Positions 18,219 to 26,902 are shown, counted from the stretch's first letter. The stretch: DNA of 64,000 nt from Paenibacillus woosongensis (GCF_009725165.1 NZ_WNZW01000003.1:248001-312000); one strand, 5' to 3'. The notes: generated by a model not told the origin, from the letters alone. A program made the numbers and translations.

Positions 18219-18374
18219 ATGAAAATTATCATCACGCAGAGCGAGGCGATGGAGAAAGGAATCTGGCCGAAAGTGAGGAGCGCATTCGGTTTGGATAAGG
18301 ATGATGAGGTATGGGACAAGGAACAGTTCATTTTAACGGAGGAACAGGCCCGAGAATTAGGGTTGATTCGCTGA
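18219..18374 (+). CDS. Small conserved-looking protein, 51 aa
   Basis: Starts MKIIITQSEAMEKG after an AAAAGGAGC ribosome site at normal spacing and ends with EEQARELGLIR. Soluble, acidic, with a helix-turn pattern (WPKVRSAFGLDKDDEVWDKE). Codon use and ribosome site argue that it is real. A hairpin follows. No function recognised. Confidence 0.7.
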   Translation: MKIIITQSEAMEKGIWPKVRSAFGLDKDDEVWDKEQFILTEEQARELGLIR

Positions 18375-18398
18375 TCCTAAAATCGTTACCCATTAAAA

Positions 18399-18429
18399 AA
18401 CGCCGACCCGTCAGGGATCAGCGTTGTTT
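18399..18429 (+). terminator. Imperfect hairpin after the 51-aa ORF
   Basis: AACGC pairs with GCGTT and an inner GA.CC with GG.TC, with two mismatches; a short GTTTG follows. Confidence 0.5.
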
Positions 18430-18524
18430 GCACTAATTAAGCAAAACTATTGATTGATTAATTATTATTTATGTGTTAAAATGACGGATAGTCAAATAGA
18501 AGTAACGATTTTTTAGATCGCTTT

Positions 18525-18530
18525 TATAAT
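18525..18530 (+). promoter_or_regulatory. Possible -10 element for the sigma factor gene
   Basis: TATAAT at 18525 is 80 bases before the GTG start, in an AT-rich run. The -35 position (GTAACG) is weak, so this is only a candidate. Confidence 0.3.
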
Positions 18531-18609
18531 AGCATAAAAGCTGGCAATTGTCAAACCAAATATAGATCGAGATAAGTTGTATGTCAATTCATGGGTGGGG
18601 GTCTGAATC

Positions 18610-19506
18610 GTGACAGAGGATTTGAAGCTTCATACTGAATCAGAATATACGGATGACCTGACGCTGCCGCCAGGTATAAAGATTGATGATCCTGTCCGCA
18701 TGTATTTGAAGGAAATCGGCAGAGTCCCGCTCTTGTCGGCGGAAGAAGAAATCGAACTGGCGAAGCGAATAGAGCAAGGGGACGAAGAAGCCAAACGCAG
18801 ACTGGCCGAAGCCAATCTGCGTCTCGTCGTTAGTATTGCCCGCCGATATGTCGGCAGGGGAATGGTGTTCCTCGATTTGATTCAGGAAGGGAACATGGGG
18901 CTTATTAAAGCCGTCGAAAAATTCGATTTCAAAAAAGGTTTCAAATTCAGTACCTATGCTACATGGTGGATTCGCCAGGCCATTACGAGAGCCATCGCCG
19001 ATCAGGCCAGAACGATTCGGATTCCAGTTCATATGGTAGAGACCATAAATAAGCTGATCCGCGTTTCCCGCCAGCTTCTTCAAGAGATCGGGCGTGAGCC
19101 GACTCCCGAGGAAATCGCCAAGGAAATGGATCTTACCCCGGAGAAGGTTCGGGAAATCATGAAGATCGCCCAGGAGCCTGTTTCATTAGAGACGCCGATT
19201 GGAGAAGAAAATGATTCCAATCTGGGTGATTTTATTGAAGATCAGGATGCACTTGCGCCGGCGGATGCTGCAGCGTACGAATTGCTGAAAGAGCAGCTGG
19301 AGGAAGTGCTGGATACGCTGACTGAACGTGAGGAGAATGTGCTTCGTCTGCGTTTCGGGATGGATGATGGACGGACGCGTACGCTTGAAGAGGTAGGCAA
19401 GGAGTTCGGCGTGACCCGGGAACGGATCAGACAAATCGAGGCCAAAGCGCTTCGTAAGCTGAGACATCCAAGCCGCAGCAAGCGTTTGAAGGATTTCATG
19501 GAATAA
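18610..19506 (+). CDS. SigA-type (group 1/2) RNA polymerase sigma factor lacking region 1.1
   Basis: 298 aa against about 370 for Bacillales SigA. Region 1.2 starts at [12 protein letters not shown] (residue about 26); region 2 is complete with [17 protein letters not shown] (-10 recognition), region 3 has [14 protein letters not shown], and region 4.2 ends with [20 protein letters not shown] and [13 protein letters not shown]. It should recognise TTGACA/TATAAT-like promoters. The acidic region 1.1 of SigA is missing and no dnaG lies upstream, so it is probably a second SigA-like factor rather than the housekeeping gene (inference). GTG start after GGGTGGGGG. Confidence 0.9.
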   Translation: MTEDLKLHTESEYTDDLTLPPGIKIDDPVRMYLKEIGRVPLLSAEEEIELAKRIEQGDEEAKRRLAEANLRLVVSIARRYVGRGMVFLDLIQEGNMGLIKAVEKFDFKKGFKFSTYATWWIRQAITRAIADQARTIRIPVHMVETINKLIRVSRQLLQEIGREPTPEEIAKEMDLTPEKVREIMKIAQEPVSLETPIGEENDSNLGDFIEDQDALAPADAAAYELLKEQLEEVLDTLTEREENVLRLRFGMDDGRTRTLEEVGKEFGVTRERIRQIEAKALRKLRHPSRSKRLKDFME

Positions 19507-19533
19507 TAGCTTATCGTTTGACCATATGAGATG

Positions 19534-19581
19534 AAGGGAGCTTTCGCTTGAGTTCAAATCAAGGAAGCTCCCTTTTGTTTT
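19534..19581 (+). terminator. Terminator of the sigma factor gene
   Basis: AAGGGAGCTT pairs with AAGCTCCCTT; an inner CTTGA/TCAAG stem extends the hairpin; TTGTTTT follows. Confidence 0.88.
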
Positions 19582-20704
19582 AACGGCTACGGCGGCACTT
19601 AGGAGGACAGTGCTCGGCGGTAATAGGCCTGATTGCGCGCAGCAGCATAGGCGGCAAAGGCTGCGTAAAGGCATAGTTTCGCAGCCGTCTCCGGCCTGGA
19701 CGGTGCAGGACATGACATTTCCGCCGGTGATGGCCTGACGGGGTGGCTACCCTTGTACCGAACACCTGCATGAACCATTCAATCGGATACGAAATCGAAA
19801 GAAATCCATCGGCAGAGCCGGCATAATTGACCGCGGCTGCCAAGTTTCCGCGGCGGGTTAGCCATACGGAGCCGGAGTCTCCACTTAAGGAGACGGGCCG
19901 ATTTCCGCGAATAACGCTCTGGTTCTTGAAAGTAATTGTCCCTAGATTGCCGTATGAACCGTAGCCGACGCGAATATCAGTATGGATCGATTCTACGCGT
20001 CCGGTTCTTATTCCCGTCGTACGGCCGACCTTCTTGAACCTGTCTCCTACACGATAGGAGCGCAGATGGCCCGGAACGGTTCCGAACACGGCGTAACGGG
20101 GGCTGAGCAGCGCGGGGCGAAGCGGTTTGGCCATCGCTGCGTCTAGGTAGTTGTTCTTTTTCTTGCTTAATCTTACGAAACGATGCAGTTCTCCGATGCG
20201 ATCCGTGCGTACCGTTCCACCGTCGGCGCCTCCTGGCTGGAGTGTTTTGGAGCAGCGGTTGCTGTTCTCGTTCACGAGTACATGATTATTGCTGAGCAAG
20301 AAGCGTTTCTGGCCGCATTTTCTCTTGGTCACGATCAGTCCGGCTGTACCGGAAGCCCCAGGGGTTCCGACACTGTAACCCGCGATGACCGGCCGGATTC
20401 TTCTTCTGAACCGAATGCTTTCTGAGCTGCTGTGTTTATGAAAGCCAGCCGAACGAACAATGCGGACTGGCACGCCCAATTTGGTCTGCAGCTTGGCGCA
20501 ATTTATGGGTTTTCGTTTGGACGAGGCCTTTTGATTGGATTTAGCGGTTGCCGCCAGAGCGTTGGCATAGAGAATAATTGCTGCGCCCTTGCCCGGACGG
20601 CGGGGATCGGATAGTCCAACGCCAATGCCATGAACACCGTGCCGCTTCAGTATATTTGCGGATAATCGCTGCTTTATTTGATACGCTTTGCGGAAGCTTG
20701 CCAA
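19580..20704 (-). CDS. Trypsin-fold (S1-like) serine protease without signal peptide
   Basis: 374 aa. The catalytic triad of chymotrypsin-fold proteases can be placed: His141 in LLSNNHVLVNEN, Asp188 in NNYLDAAMA and Ser277 in LSGDSGSVW. The spacing and the GRTTG and GDSGS strands resemble bacterial NAL1-like/S1 family proteins rather than HtrA; there is no PDZ domain. The N-terminus is charged with no hydrophobic segment, so the protein should be intracellular or spore-associated. The C-terminal 55 residues are strongly basic with scattered Cys and His (KCHVLHRPGRRRLRN). Monocistronic and convergent with the sigma factor. Substrate unknown. Confidence 0.78.
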   Translation of the reverse strand: MASFRKAYQIKQRLSANILKRHGVHGIGVGLSDPRRPGKGAAIILYANALAATAKSNQKASSKRKPINCAKLQTKLGVPVRIVRSAGFHKHSSSESIRFRRRIRPVIAGYSVGTPGASGTAGLIVTKRKCGQKRFLLSNNHVLVNENSNRCSKTLQPGGADGGTVRTDRIGELHRFVRLSKKKNNYLDAAMAKPLRPALLSPRYAVFGTVPGHLRSYRVGDRFKKVGRTTGIRTGRVESIHTDIRVGYGSYGNLGTITFKNQSVIRGNRPVSLSGDSGSVWLTRRGNLAAAVNYAGSADGFLSISYPIEWFMQVFGTRVATPSGHHRRKCHVLHRPGRRRLRNYAFTQPLPPMLLRAIRPITAEHCPPKCRRSR

Positions 20705-20773
20705 TGGAAATCACCTTTTCTCTTTGGTTTCTTGTATCTTATGCCGGGAATTAGGGTTTGGTTTGGGGGACGA

Positions 20774-20803
20774 TTGACTACGGGGAGCAAATTGATATAC
20801 AAT
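20774..20803 (+). promoter_or_regulatory. Promoter of the fluoride riboswitch transcript
   Basis: TTGACT at 20774-20779 and TACAAT at 20798-20803 with an 18-base spacer, placing the start of transcription just before the aptamer. Confidence 0.6.
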
Positions 20804-20817
20804 GATTCCAACTAAAA

Positions 20818-20908
20818 AGCGAAGGCGATGGAGTTCGCCATAACCGCCAATGAGGCTAATGACTCCTATCAGTGCGTATTTTGCCTGCGCACCGGTAGGA
20901 GTCTTTGT
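20818..20908 (+). promoter_or_regulatory. Fluoride (crcB) riboswitch with terminator
   Basis: The aptamer core GGCGATGGAGTTCGCC is followed by ATAACCGCC, AATGA and GGCTAATGACTCC, the layout of crcB-motif RNAs: P1 GGCG/CGCC, the GCC/GGC stem, and a pseudoknot of GGAGT with ACTCC. The same GACTCCTA segment can instead pair with TAGGAGTC at 20896-20903, followed by TTTGTT, forming a terminator whose inner stem is GTGCG/CGCAC. Fluoride binding would hold the pseudoknot and allow read-through. It lies directly upstream of a CLC-F gene, the expected target. Confidence 0.93.
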
Positions 20909-20945
20909 TCATTAACCAGTTTAATCTGCTAGGAGGATTAAGTTT

Positions 20946-22277
20946 ATGTCGGGTGAAGAATCATCGCCTCGAAATAATGAGCGAACAAAGGGCGGCCATC
21001 TCATCGGGGAAATAAAGAATTTAGCAGCTTTTCCTGGCTCATTCATAAAATGGATACTGCTTGGGAGTGTTGTCGGACTGCTTACCGGTACGGCTTCCGC
21101 CTTTTTTCTGATCAGCCTTGATGCTGTTACGGATTGGCGGTATATGCACCCCTGGCTGCTATGGCTGCTTCCGCTTGGGGGGGCGTTAGTAAGCTATGCG
21201 TATATGAAATGGGGCAAAAACAGCGCCAAAGGCAATAATCTCATTCTGGAGCAAATCCAGAACGGAAACGAACGCATCCCCCTCCGAATGGCCCCGCTTG
21301 TACTGTTTGGAACTTTGGTCACCCATTTGCTAGGCGGTTCAGCTGGCCGGGAAGGAACAGCCGTACAAATGGGGGGAAGCCTGGCCGATTCGTTGAGCAG
21401 GCTCGTTAGGCTGGATCCGCTGGACCGCCGAATCCTGTTAATGTGCGGGATAAGCGGAGGCTTCGGCTCTGTATTTGGCACGCCGCTGGCGGGAACGATG
21501 TTCGGACTAGAGGTGGCTGTGCTCGGGCTGATCAGCTATCGGGCGCTTGTTCCTTGTTTTGCCGCGAGTTTCGTTGGCCATTTGACGACGGTTAATTTGT
21601 GGGGAGTTCAGCACCATACGTATCAAATCGGGCAAATTCCGGCTTTATCCGGCATGGTGCTGTTGAAGGTCATAGCCGCATCCATCCTGTTTGGGCTGAC
21701 AAGCCTGCTATTCAGTAAATTGACCCACTATTTAAAAACTGCCTTCAGCCGTGCAGTCCCGAATCCAGTGTTGAAGACTGCGCTAGGAGGAGGTCTTATC
21801 ATCGTTATGGTCTATGCGGCAGGAACCCGGGATTATTTAGGGCTTGGCCTGCCCCTAATTGCCGATTCCTTTGGCGAGGGAGTTTCGCCGTTTGCTTTTC
21901 TGGGCAAGCTGCTGTTCACCTCGGTCACACTGGGCTCGGGCTTTCAGGGAGGAGAGGTGACGCCGCTTTTCGCGATTGGATCCAGCTTGGGGCACAGTCT
22001 GTCTGGTTGGCTTCATCTCCATGGCCCGTTTCTGGCGGCTCTTGGTTTCATCGCGGTCTTCTGCGGGGCTGCCAATACACCTGTGGCCTGCTTCATAATG
22101 GGGATTGAGTTATTTGGATCGGAGGGGGCGTTATACATGTTCATTGCCTGCCTGGTCAGTTATGTATTCTCGGGTCATAGCGGCATCTACAGCTCCCAGC
22201 AAATCGGCGCCTCCAAAAGTTCGCTGCTGAGCATTCCGCCCGATACGAGACTGGATAGCGATAGGGCAAGGCGGTAA
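20946..22277 (+). CDS. CLC-F type fluoride/proton antiporter
   Basis: 443 aa membrane antiporter expelling fluoride. It is a CLC-fold protein with the fluoride-subtype signatures: the helix-D motif GSGIP is replaced by GKNSAKGNNLILEQI, and the gating glutamate (Glu136) is in GGSAGREGTAVQMG. Helix N reads GSGFQGGEVTPLFAIG. The upstream fluoride riboswitch supports the assignment independently. AGGAGG lies before the ATG at 20946. No crcB/Fluc gene is adjacent. Confidence 0.93.
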   Translation: MSGEESSPRNNERTKGGHLIGEIKNLAAFPGSFIKWILLGSVVGLLTGTASAFFLISLDAVTDWRYMHPWLLWLLPLGGALVSYAYMKWGKNSAKGNNLILEQIQNGNERIPLRMAPLVLFGTLVTHLLGGSAGREGTAVQMGGSLADSLSRLVRLDPLDRRILLMCGISGGFGSVFGTPLAGTMFGLEVAVLGLISYRALVPCFAASFVGHLTTVNLWGVQHHTYQIGQIPALSGMVLLKVIAASILFGLTSLLFSKLTHYLKTAFSRAVPNPVLKTALGGGLIIVMVYAAGTRDYLGLGLPLIADSFGEGVSPFAFLGKLLFTSVTLGSGFQGGEVTPLFAIGSSLGHSLSGWLHLHGPFLAALGFIAVFCGAANTPVACFIMGIELFGSEGALYMFIACLVSYVFSGHSGIYSSQQIGASKSSLLSIPPDTRLDSDRARR

Positions 22278-22393
22278 GGGGAATACAGCGAGGCATATTT
22301 TATTAGGCGTTTCATTCCATTTGAGATAAAATAGAGCTAGCGATTTTGTAATTATAATCATATTTTCTTGAAATGAATGGAGGACTTAGAACG

Positions 22394-22909
22394 ATGAGAC
22401 AAGCGTTTGCTACGCTGCTGGCGTCTACGCTTCTATTACTTTCGTTAACCGCCTGCGGCGGTGGGAGCAAGGGCACAGCCGGCGGAACTGATACGAATCA
22501 AATGCAGCATGGTGAGTTACATATTACCGCTAGCGGAGACTTCCAGGAACGGACGGCTAGCCGGGAGATCCTGCCTTCTTTTTTGGAGGGTCAGCATGAA
22601 AATGTCGTTCTCGTGTACAAAGCTGTCAGTGAGCATCCTGAGCTGCTGGACGGAATGCCCTGTTATTGCGGCTGCGGGGATTCGGCAGGTCATCGCAGCA
22701 ATCGGGACTGCTTCATTCACGAGCTGAAGGAGGACGGCTCAATCGTCTGGGATGACCACGGGACAAAATGCAACGTATGTCTGGAAATTGCCGTAGAATC
22801 GATTCAGCTGCAGCAGACTGGCAAATCGGCCGCGGATATTCGTACATGGATCGACGACAAGTATCGGGAGGGCTACGCAAAGCCGACGGATACGCCGTTT
22901 CCGTCATAA
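22394..22909 (+). CDS. PCYCGC-motif lipoprotein
   Basis: 171 aa exported lipoprotein: a lipobox LSLTAC with the modified Cys at residue 21, a Gly/Ser-rich linker, then a domain with the hallmark PCYCGCG at residues 89-95 and further cysteines in SNRDCF and KCNVC. The Cys spacing suggests a metal or redox site on the outer face of the membrane; the family has no established function. The frame extends to 22373, but GGAGG lies before the ATG at 22394. The gene follows clcF by 116 bases with its own AT-rich promoter region. Confidence 0.87.
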   Translation: MRQAFATLLASTLLLLSLTACGGGSKGTAGGTDTNQMQHGELHITASGDFQERTASREILPSFLEGQHENVVLVYKAVSEHPELLDGMPCYCGCGDSAGHRSNRDCFIHELKEDGSIVWDDHGTKCNVCLEIAVESIQLQQTGKSAADIRTWIDDKYREGYAKPTDTPFPS

Positions 22910-22946
22910 GTCGCAAATAATATGAGACAAGTAGGAATAAAACAAG

Positions 22947-23831
22947 ATGAAAAAATTCAAAAAGTTCTATATTGAAACGACCAGCATCTGCAATTTGGCT
23001 TGCAGCTTCTGTCCGCCTACGGAACGGAAATCCCAGTTCATCAAGGTTGAGGATTTCGCAAAAGTACTGGACGAAGTAAAACCGCACACCGACTATATTT
23101 ATTTGCATGTCAAAGGTGAGCCCCTGCTGCATCCGAAGATCGACCAGCTGCTTGATTTAAGCCATGAGAAGGGCCTTAAGGTGAATATTACGACGAACGG
23201 AACGTTGATTCGCAAAGCCTGGCCCAAAATCATCAACAAGCCTGCTTTGAGACAAATGAACTTCTCGCTGCACAGCTTTGATGGTCATGAGGGTTCGACG
23301 GACCGCGAAGGGTATATCGAAAATATATTGTCCTTCGTGCGGGAGGCGGTCAGTACCTCTGACTTGATTGTTTCGTTCCGTCTGTGGAATTTGGATAAGA
23401 ACAACGAGACCAATTTACAGCGGAGCCGCAACCGGGCAACATTGGAAATGATCGAGAAAGAGTTCGGGCTTGACTATCAAATCGAGGAGAGAGTCGTGCC
23501 TGGAGGTGGTTTCAAGCTTGCCGACCGGGTGTACTTGAACCAGGATCACGAGTTTGACTGGCCGGATTTACGGGCGGAGGAGGACGATGGTCAGGGCTTC
23601 TGCCATGCGCTGCGGAATCAAGCGGGCATTCTCGTGGATGGCACGGTCATTCCATGCTGTTTGGATGGGGAAGGCGTAATTAATTTAGGCAACGTCTATC
23701 AGACGCCGTTCTCCGACATCATCGAAGGAGAGCGGGCAACCCGGCTTTATGAAGGTTTCTCACGCAGAACCGCCGTGGAGGAGTTATGCCGCAAATGCGG
23801 CTACCGGAAGCGGTTTGGCGGCAGACCGTAG
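22947..23831 (+). CDS. Radical SAM / SPASM domain protein
   Basis: 294 aa. The SAM-binding cluster is Cys15-x3-Cys19-x2-Cys22 in TTSICNLACSFCPP, followed by the GEPLLHP and TTNGTL strands of radical SAM barrels. The C-terminal SPASM-like section has FCHALRNQAGILVDGTVIPC and CCLDGEGVINLGNV, then ELCRKCGYRKRF, enough cysteines for auxiliary clusters. No small peptide precursor gene was seen beside it, so a RiPP-maturase role is not supported; it is close to the general SPASM proteins of Bacillales. The preceding gene ends 37 bases upstream. Confidence 0.88.
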   Translation: MKKFKKFYIETTSICNLACSFCPPTERKSQFIKVEDFAKVLDEVKPHTDYIYLHVKGEPLLHPKIDQLLDLSHEKGLKVNITTNGTLIRKAWPKIINKPALRQMNFSLHSFDGHEGSTDREGYIENILSFVREAVSTSDLIVSFRLWNLDKNNETNLQRSRNRATLEMIEKEFGLDYQIEERVVPGGGFKLADRVYLNQDHEFDWPDLRAEEDDGQGFCHALRNQAGILVDGTVIPCCLDGEGVINLGNVYQTPFSDIIEGERATRLYEGFSRRTAVEELCRKCGYRKRFGGRP

Positions 23832-23843
23832 CAATCCTATAAC

Positions 23844-23893
23844 AATAGCCGATCAGCGTCAGGCATTAGTTCCTGTTACTGATCGGCTATTTG
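23844..23893. terminator. Bidirectional terminator
   Basis: AATAGCCGATCAG and CTGATCGGCTATT form a 13-bp perfect stem, between the radical SAM gene and the converging mqnD. Confidence 0.88.
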
Positions 23894-23901
23894 TATTGTT
23901 T

Positions 23902-24765
23902 CTAACGGAGCAGGCTGGGGGCTATCTCGGGTACGAGCCCTTCGCGTGCTGCACGGCTAAGGAGCGCAGTAACAGCTGCATATCCATCCTCTCCTAGCGA
24001 TTCCGTATAACGGTTTACGTACAGGTTGATATGCGCGTCGGTCACTTCTGGCGACATTTCCTGCGCATGGCTCATGACATATTCCCGCGACGCTTCCGGG
24101 TGAGCCCAGGCATATTGCACCGATTGCCGCGTCCAGTTCGCAATGGCCGCCAGGTCAAGAGAGCGGCGGGCGATAATGGCTCCTAAAGGGATCGGCAGGC
24201 CGGTATCGTCTTCCCACCAGCTGCCGAGATCTCGCATTAGCGTTAACCCATACGCAGGATAAGTAAAGCGGGCTTCGTGGATGACGAGTCCGGCGTCGAC
24301 CTGGCCGTCGCGGACTGCAGGCATAATCTGGTTGAAGGGCATGACTACGATTTCGCCTACGCCGCCAGGAACCGCTTGTGCGGCCCATAACCGGAAAAGC
24401 AGGTAAGCCGTGGAACGCTCACTCGGAACGGCGACGCGCCGCCCAGACAGCATGGAAGGGTCGGCTGCCGCCGTATCATACCCCGAGCCAGCGGCAGATT
24501 TGTCTCCAGCGGTCAGCACTAGCGGTCCGCAGCCGCGGCCAAGTGCGCCTCCGCAGGGAATAAGCGCATATTCATCAAGCACCCAGGGGAGGGCGGCATA
24601 AGAAATCTTCAATACATCGGGGCCCTTGCCGCTGGCGGCAAGACCGTTGGTTACATCGATATCCGCATAGGTAATGTCCAGCTCGGGCGCTCCGGTAATG
24701 CAGCCATGCGCCCAGGCATGAAACACGAAAGTATCGTTCGGACAGGGAGAAAAAGCTATTTTCAT
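23902..24765 (-). CDS. mqnD: 1,4-dihydroxy-6-naphthoate synthase MqnD
   Basis: 287 aa, periplasmic-binding-protein fold, converts cyclic de-hypoxanthine futalosine to 1,4-dihydroxy-6-naphthoate in the futalosine menaquinone route. SPCPNDTFVFHAWAHG at the N-terminus, the DVLKISYAALPWVLDEYALI section, VIHEARFTYPAYGL and the LPIPLGAIIARRSL strand are typical. The start codon overlaps the mqnB stop (ATGA), so the two are translationally coupled. A longer frame upstream to 25068 runs inside mqnB and was rejected. Confidence 0.93.
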   Translation of the reverse strand: MKIAFSPCPNDTFVFHAWAHGCITGAPELDITYADIDVTNGLAASGKGPDVLKISYAALPWVLDEYALIPCGGALGRGCGPLVLTAGDKSAAGSGYDTAAADPSMLSGRRVAVPSERSTAYLLFRLWAAQAVPGGVGEIVVMPFNQIMPAVRDGQVDAGLVIHEARFTYPAYGLTLMRDLGSWWEDDTGLPIPLGAIIARRSLDLAAIANWTRQSVQYAWAHPEASREYVMSHAQEMSPEVTDAHINLYVNRYTESLGEDGYAAVTALLSRAAREGLVPEIAPSLLR

Positions 24766-25463
24766 AATTCCAGTACCTCCGGCAATAAGGAACAAGCTCG
24801 TTCCAAGGCTAATAGGGCATCGCCGATTTTCCACAGCTCGCGCTGGCGAGGGCCGACCGGATTGGAGATGGCCCTGATTTCCAGCACGGGCAGATTTCGA
24901 TGATGTGCTGCTAAGGCTACGCCGTAACCTTCCATTCCCTCCGCAGCGGCTCCCGGAATGCGATGGCTGAGATGCTCTGCTGTCGCTGCCGATCCTGTAA
25001 CGGTGGACAAGGTCAGAACAGGCGCTGTGCAGGCGGCAAGCCCAGATTTCAGAACGGCCTGCGCCCATTGGCTCGACAAGTGCTCATCGGCTTTGAGGCG
25101 CGAGGAGCCGAAGCCGAGCTCGTCCAGGCTCAAGAAGCCCTCCGGCGATTCAGCGCCCAAGTCGGCAGCGATAATATCGGTTGCGATGACGATGGAGCCG
25201 ATGTCTGCTATGCCGGTAAATCCGCCGCCGATGCCAGCGCTGATCACCAAATTATAGGGCATCGCCCCGTCTTCTGAAGCAAGCGTTGCCGCTGTATTGG
25301 CCGCAGCCGCGATTGGGCCGACGCCTGCCAGCCGCACTTCAATTCCGGGCGCGCCGTTTAATCCGCGAAGCACCGCATCCCGTTCCGCTTCGACCGCAGT
25401 CATGATGAGTACGCGGCGAGGACGAGGGAAATTGTTTTTCTTGGAGTTATTGTCATGATCCAT
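24762..25463 (-). CDS. mqnB: Futalosine hydrolase MqnB
   Basis: 233 aa nucleoside phosphorylase/hydrolase fold; releases hypoxanthine from futalosine. MTAVEAERDAVLRGL at the start, ISAGIGGGFTGIADIGSIVI, the specificity section AAEGMEGYGVALAAH and the late RAISNPVGPR are characteristic. A GTG at 25475 is also in frame, but it overlaps the AAGGAG ribosome site; the ATG at 25463 is preferred. Sits 20 bases after namA and overlaps mqnD by four bases. Confidence 0.92.
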   Translation of the reverse strand: MDHDNNSKKNNFPRPRRVLIMTAVEAERDAVLRGLNGAPGIEVRLAGVGPIAAAANTAATLASEDGAMPYNLVISAGIGGGFTGIADIGSIVIATDIIAADLGAESPEGFLSLDELGFGSSRLKADEHLSSQWAQAVLKSGLAACTAPVLTLSTVTGSAATAEHLSHRIPGAAAEGMEGYGVALAAHHRNLPVLEIRAISNPVGPRQRELWKIGDALLALERACSLLPEVLEL

Positions 25464-25483
25464 GCTGCTAGTCACTCCTTCTC

Positions 25484-26497
25484 TTATGCGCGATGATACG
25501 GCTGAGGACGCTCGATTTCAGCACCCAGCTCCTTCGCTGCGTTCAGCGGCCAATACGGATTGCGCAGCAGTTCCCGGCCGATGAAAATAAGATCAGCCCG
25601 GCCGTTGCCGAGGATTTCTTCGGCCTGCAGGCCGCTGGAAATAAGGCCGACTGCTCCGGTTGCGATGCCGGCTTCGTTTCTAATCCGATCGGCCAAATTG
25701 ACCTGATAGCCGGGATATACGTCGATGGAAGCTGGTACGATCCCGCCAGAGCTGCAATCGATCAGATCCACTCCCTGTTCTTTCATGTGCGCAGCGAATT
25801 GAATATATTGCTCTAGGGAGTTGCCTTCCTCATGATACTCATTCGCGGAAACGCGTACGAAGATTGGGCCGCTCCATTCCGTTTTTACCGCTTCGATAAT
25901 TTCGCGCAGCAGGCGATAACGATTATCTGCGCTGCCGCCGTATTCATCGCTGCGCTTGTTCGCAAGCGGAGAGAGGAACTCGCTGATCAAATAGCCATGC
26001 GCGCCATGAATTTCGATGATATCGAACCCGGCTGCCTTGGCACGGCGCGCCCCATCTTTAAAAGATGCAACGACATGAGCAATATCGTCTATGGAAGCTT
26101 CCTTTGGCGTTTTCATGCCTGAGAAGGGAATGGCGGAAGGGGCGATAATTGTTTCCTCCAGCTCGGCTTTTCTTCCAGCATGAGCCAGCTGAATTGCTGC
26201 TTTGGCCTCGTGATGATGGATGAGGCGGACAATTTCCTGCAGCCCTTCGATATGCTCGTCGCTCCAAATGCCCAGATCCTGATAGGAAATCCGCCCTTCA
26301 GGCGCCACGGCTGTTGCTTCAAGCATAATTAAGCCAACCTGTCCGGCGGCGCGGCTTGGATAATGCACCCGATGCCAGTCGGTGACTTTGCCGTCGCGGT
26401 TATAGGAGGAGTACATGCACATCGGCGACATGACGATCCGGTTTTTTAGAGATACATTTTTAATGGTGTAAGGCGAGAACAATTTGGTTTGGGTCAT
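25484..26497 (-). CDS. namA: NADPH dehydrogenase NamA (old yellow enzyme, YqjM type)
   Basis: 337 aa FMN oxidoreductase that reduces activated C=C bonds of enones, quinones and nitro compounds. Cys27 in SPMCMYSS tunes the flavin as in YqjM; the substrate His pair is in [16 protein letters not shown] (about 165 and 168). [14 protein letters not shown] is the late phosphate-binding section. AAAGGAGAG precedes the ATG. It is the first gene of a probable namA-mqnB-mqnD transcript. Confidence 0.93.
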   Translation of the reverse strand: MTQTKLFSPYTIKNVSLKNRIVMSPMCMYSSYNRDGKVTDWHRVHYPSRAAGQVGLIMLEATAVAPEGRISYQDLGIWSDEHIEGLQEIVRLIHHHEAKAAIQLAHAGRKAELEETIIAPSAIPFSGMKTPKEASIDDIAHVVASFKDGARRAKAAGFDIIEIHGAHGYLISEFLSPLANKRSDEYGGSADNRYRLLREIIEAVKTEWSGPIFVRVSANEYHEEGNSLEQYIQFAAHMKEQGVDLIDCSSGGIVPASIDVYPGYQVNLADRIRNEAGIATGAVGLISSGLQAEEILGNGRADLIFIGRELLRNPYWPLNAAKELGAEIERPQPYHRA

Positions 26498-26627
26498 GGT
26501 TACTCTCCTTTTCTATATATGGTTCTCTAATGGAAAGAAGGTGCAATTTTCCTTCTGAAAACTATGTTAGACTATACGGGAAGTGTTGACAAGTTTGCGG
26601 GAACAAGGGCAGGGAACGACATTCCCG

Positions 26628-26656
26628 TTGACCATGAGCTCATTATCTTGTAAAAT
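26628..26656 (+). promoter_or_regulatory. Promoter of the guanidine riboswitch transcript
   Basis: TTGACC at 26628-26633, a 17-base spacer and TAAAAT at 26651-26656, ending 15 bases before the first aptamer element. Confidence 0.7.
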
Positions 26657-26670
26657 ATATGTCACAATTG

Positions 26671-26801
26671 TTCTCTAGGGTTCCGCGGCAGCTTCAGCAG
26701 CCGGCCTGGTCCAAGAGAGGACGCGCAGGAAATATCCTGTGGACACGGAGGGACAAAAGCCCGGGAGGATATCATTCGCCGATATCTTTCCGGGCTTTTG
26801 T
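26671..26801 (+). promoter_or_regulatory. Guanidine-I (ykkC-yxkD) riboswitch with terminator
   Basis: The conserved ykkC blocks appear in order: CTCTAGGGTTCCGC, CCTGGTCCAAGAGAGG, and ACACGGAGGGACAAAAGCCC. The last block continues into CCCGGGAGGATATC, which pairs with GATATC and CCGGGCTTTTGT (26790-26801) to form a terminator. The 3' edge of the aptamer and the 5' terminator arm share bases (26753-26764), so guanidinium binding should prevent termination. The downstream SMR pair is the expected target class. Small ORFs in both strands here are not genes. Confidence 0.95.
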
Positions 26802-26902
26802 CTGCCTGAGAGATATGAGAGCACAGGGGAGGAAGAGTTCCATGGATACAAGCTGTTTTTTTGTTTTTGTATGGGAAAGAATACAATCGGAGGTGCTGTT
26901 CA

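Noticed and set aside
22947-23831. RiPP maturase role for the radical SAM/SPASM protein
   Set aside because: No precursor-like small ORF, transporter or protease lies beside it; both neighbours are unrelated.
23902-25068. Longer start for mqnD at 25068
   Set aside because: The extension runs through mqnB in another frame and has no ribosome site; the ATG at 24765 overlaps the mqnB stop as in a coupled pair.
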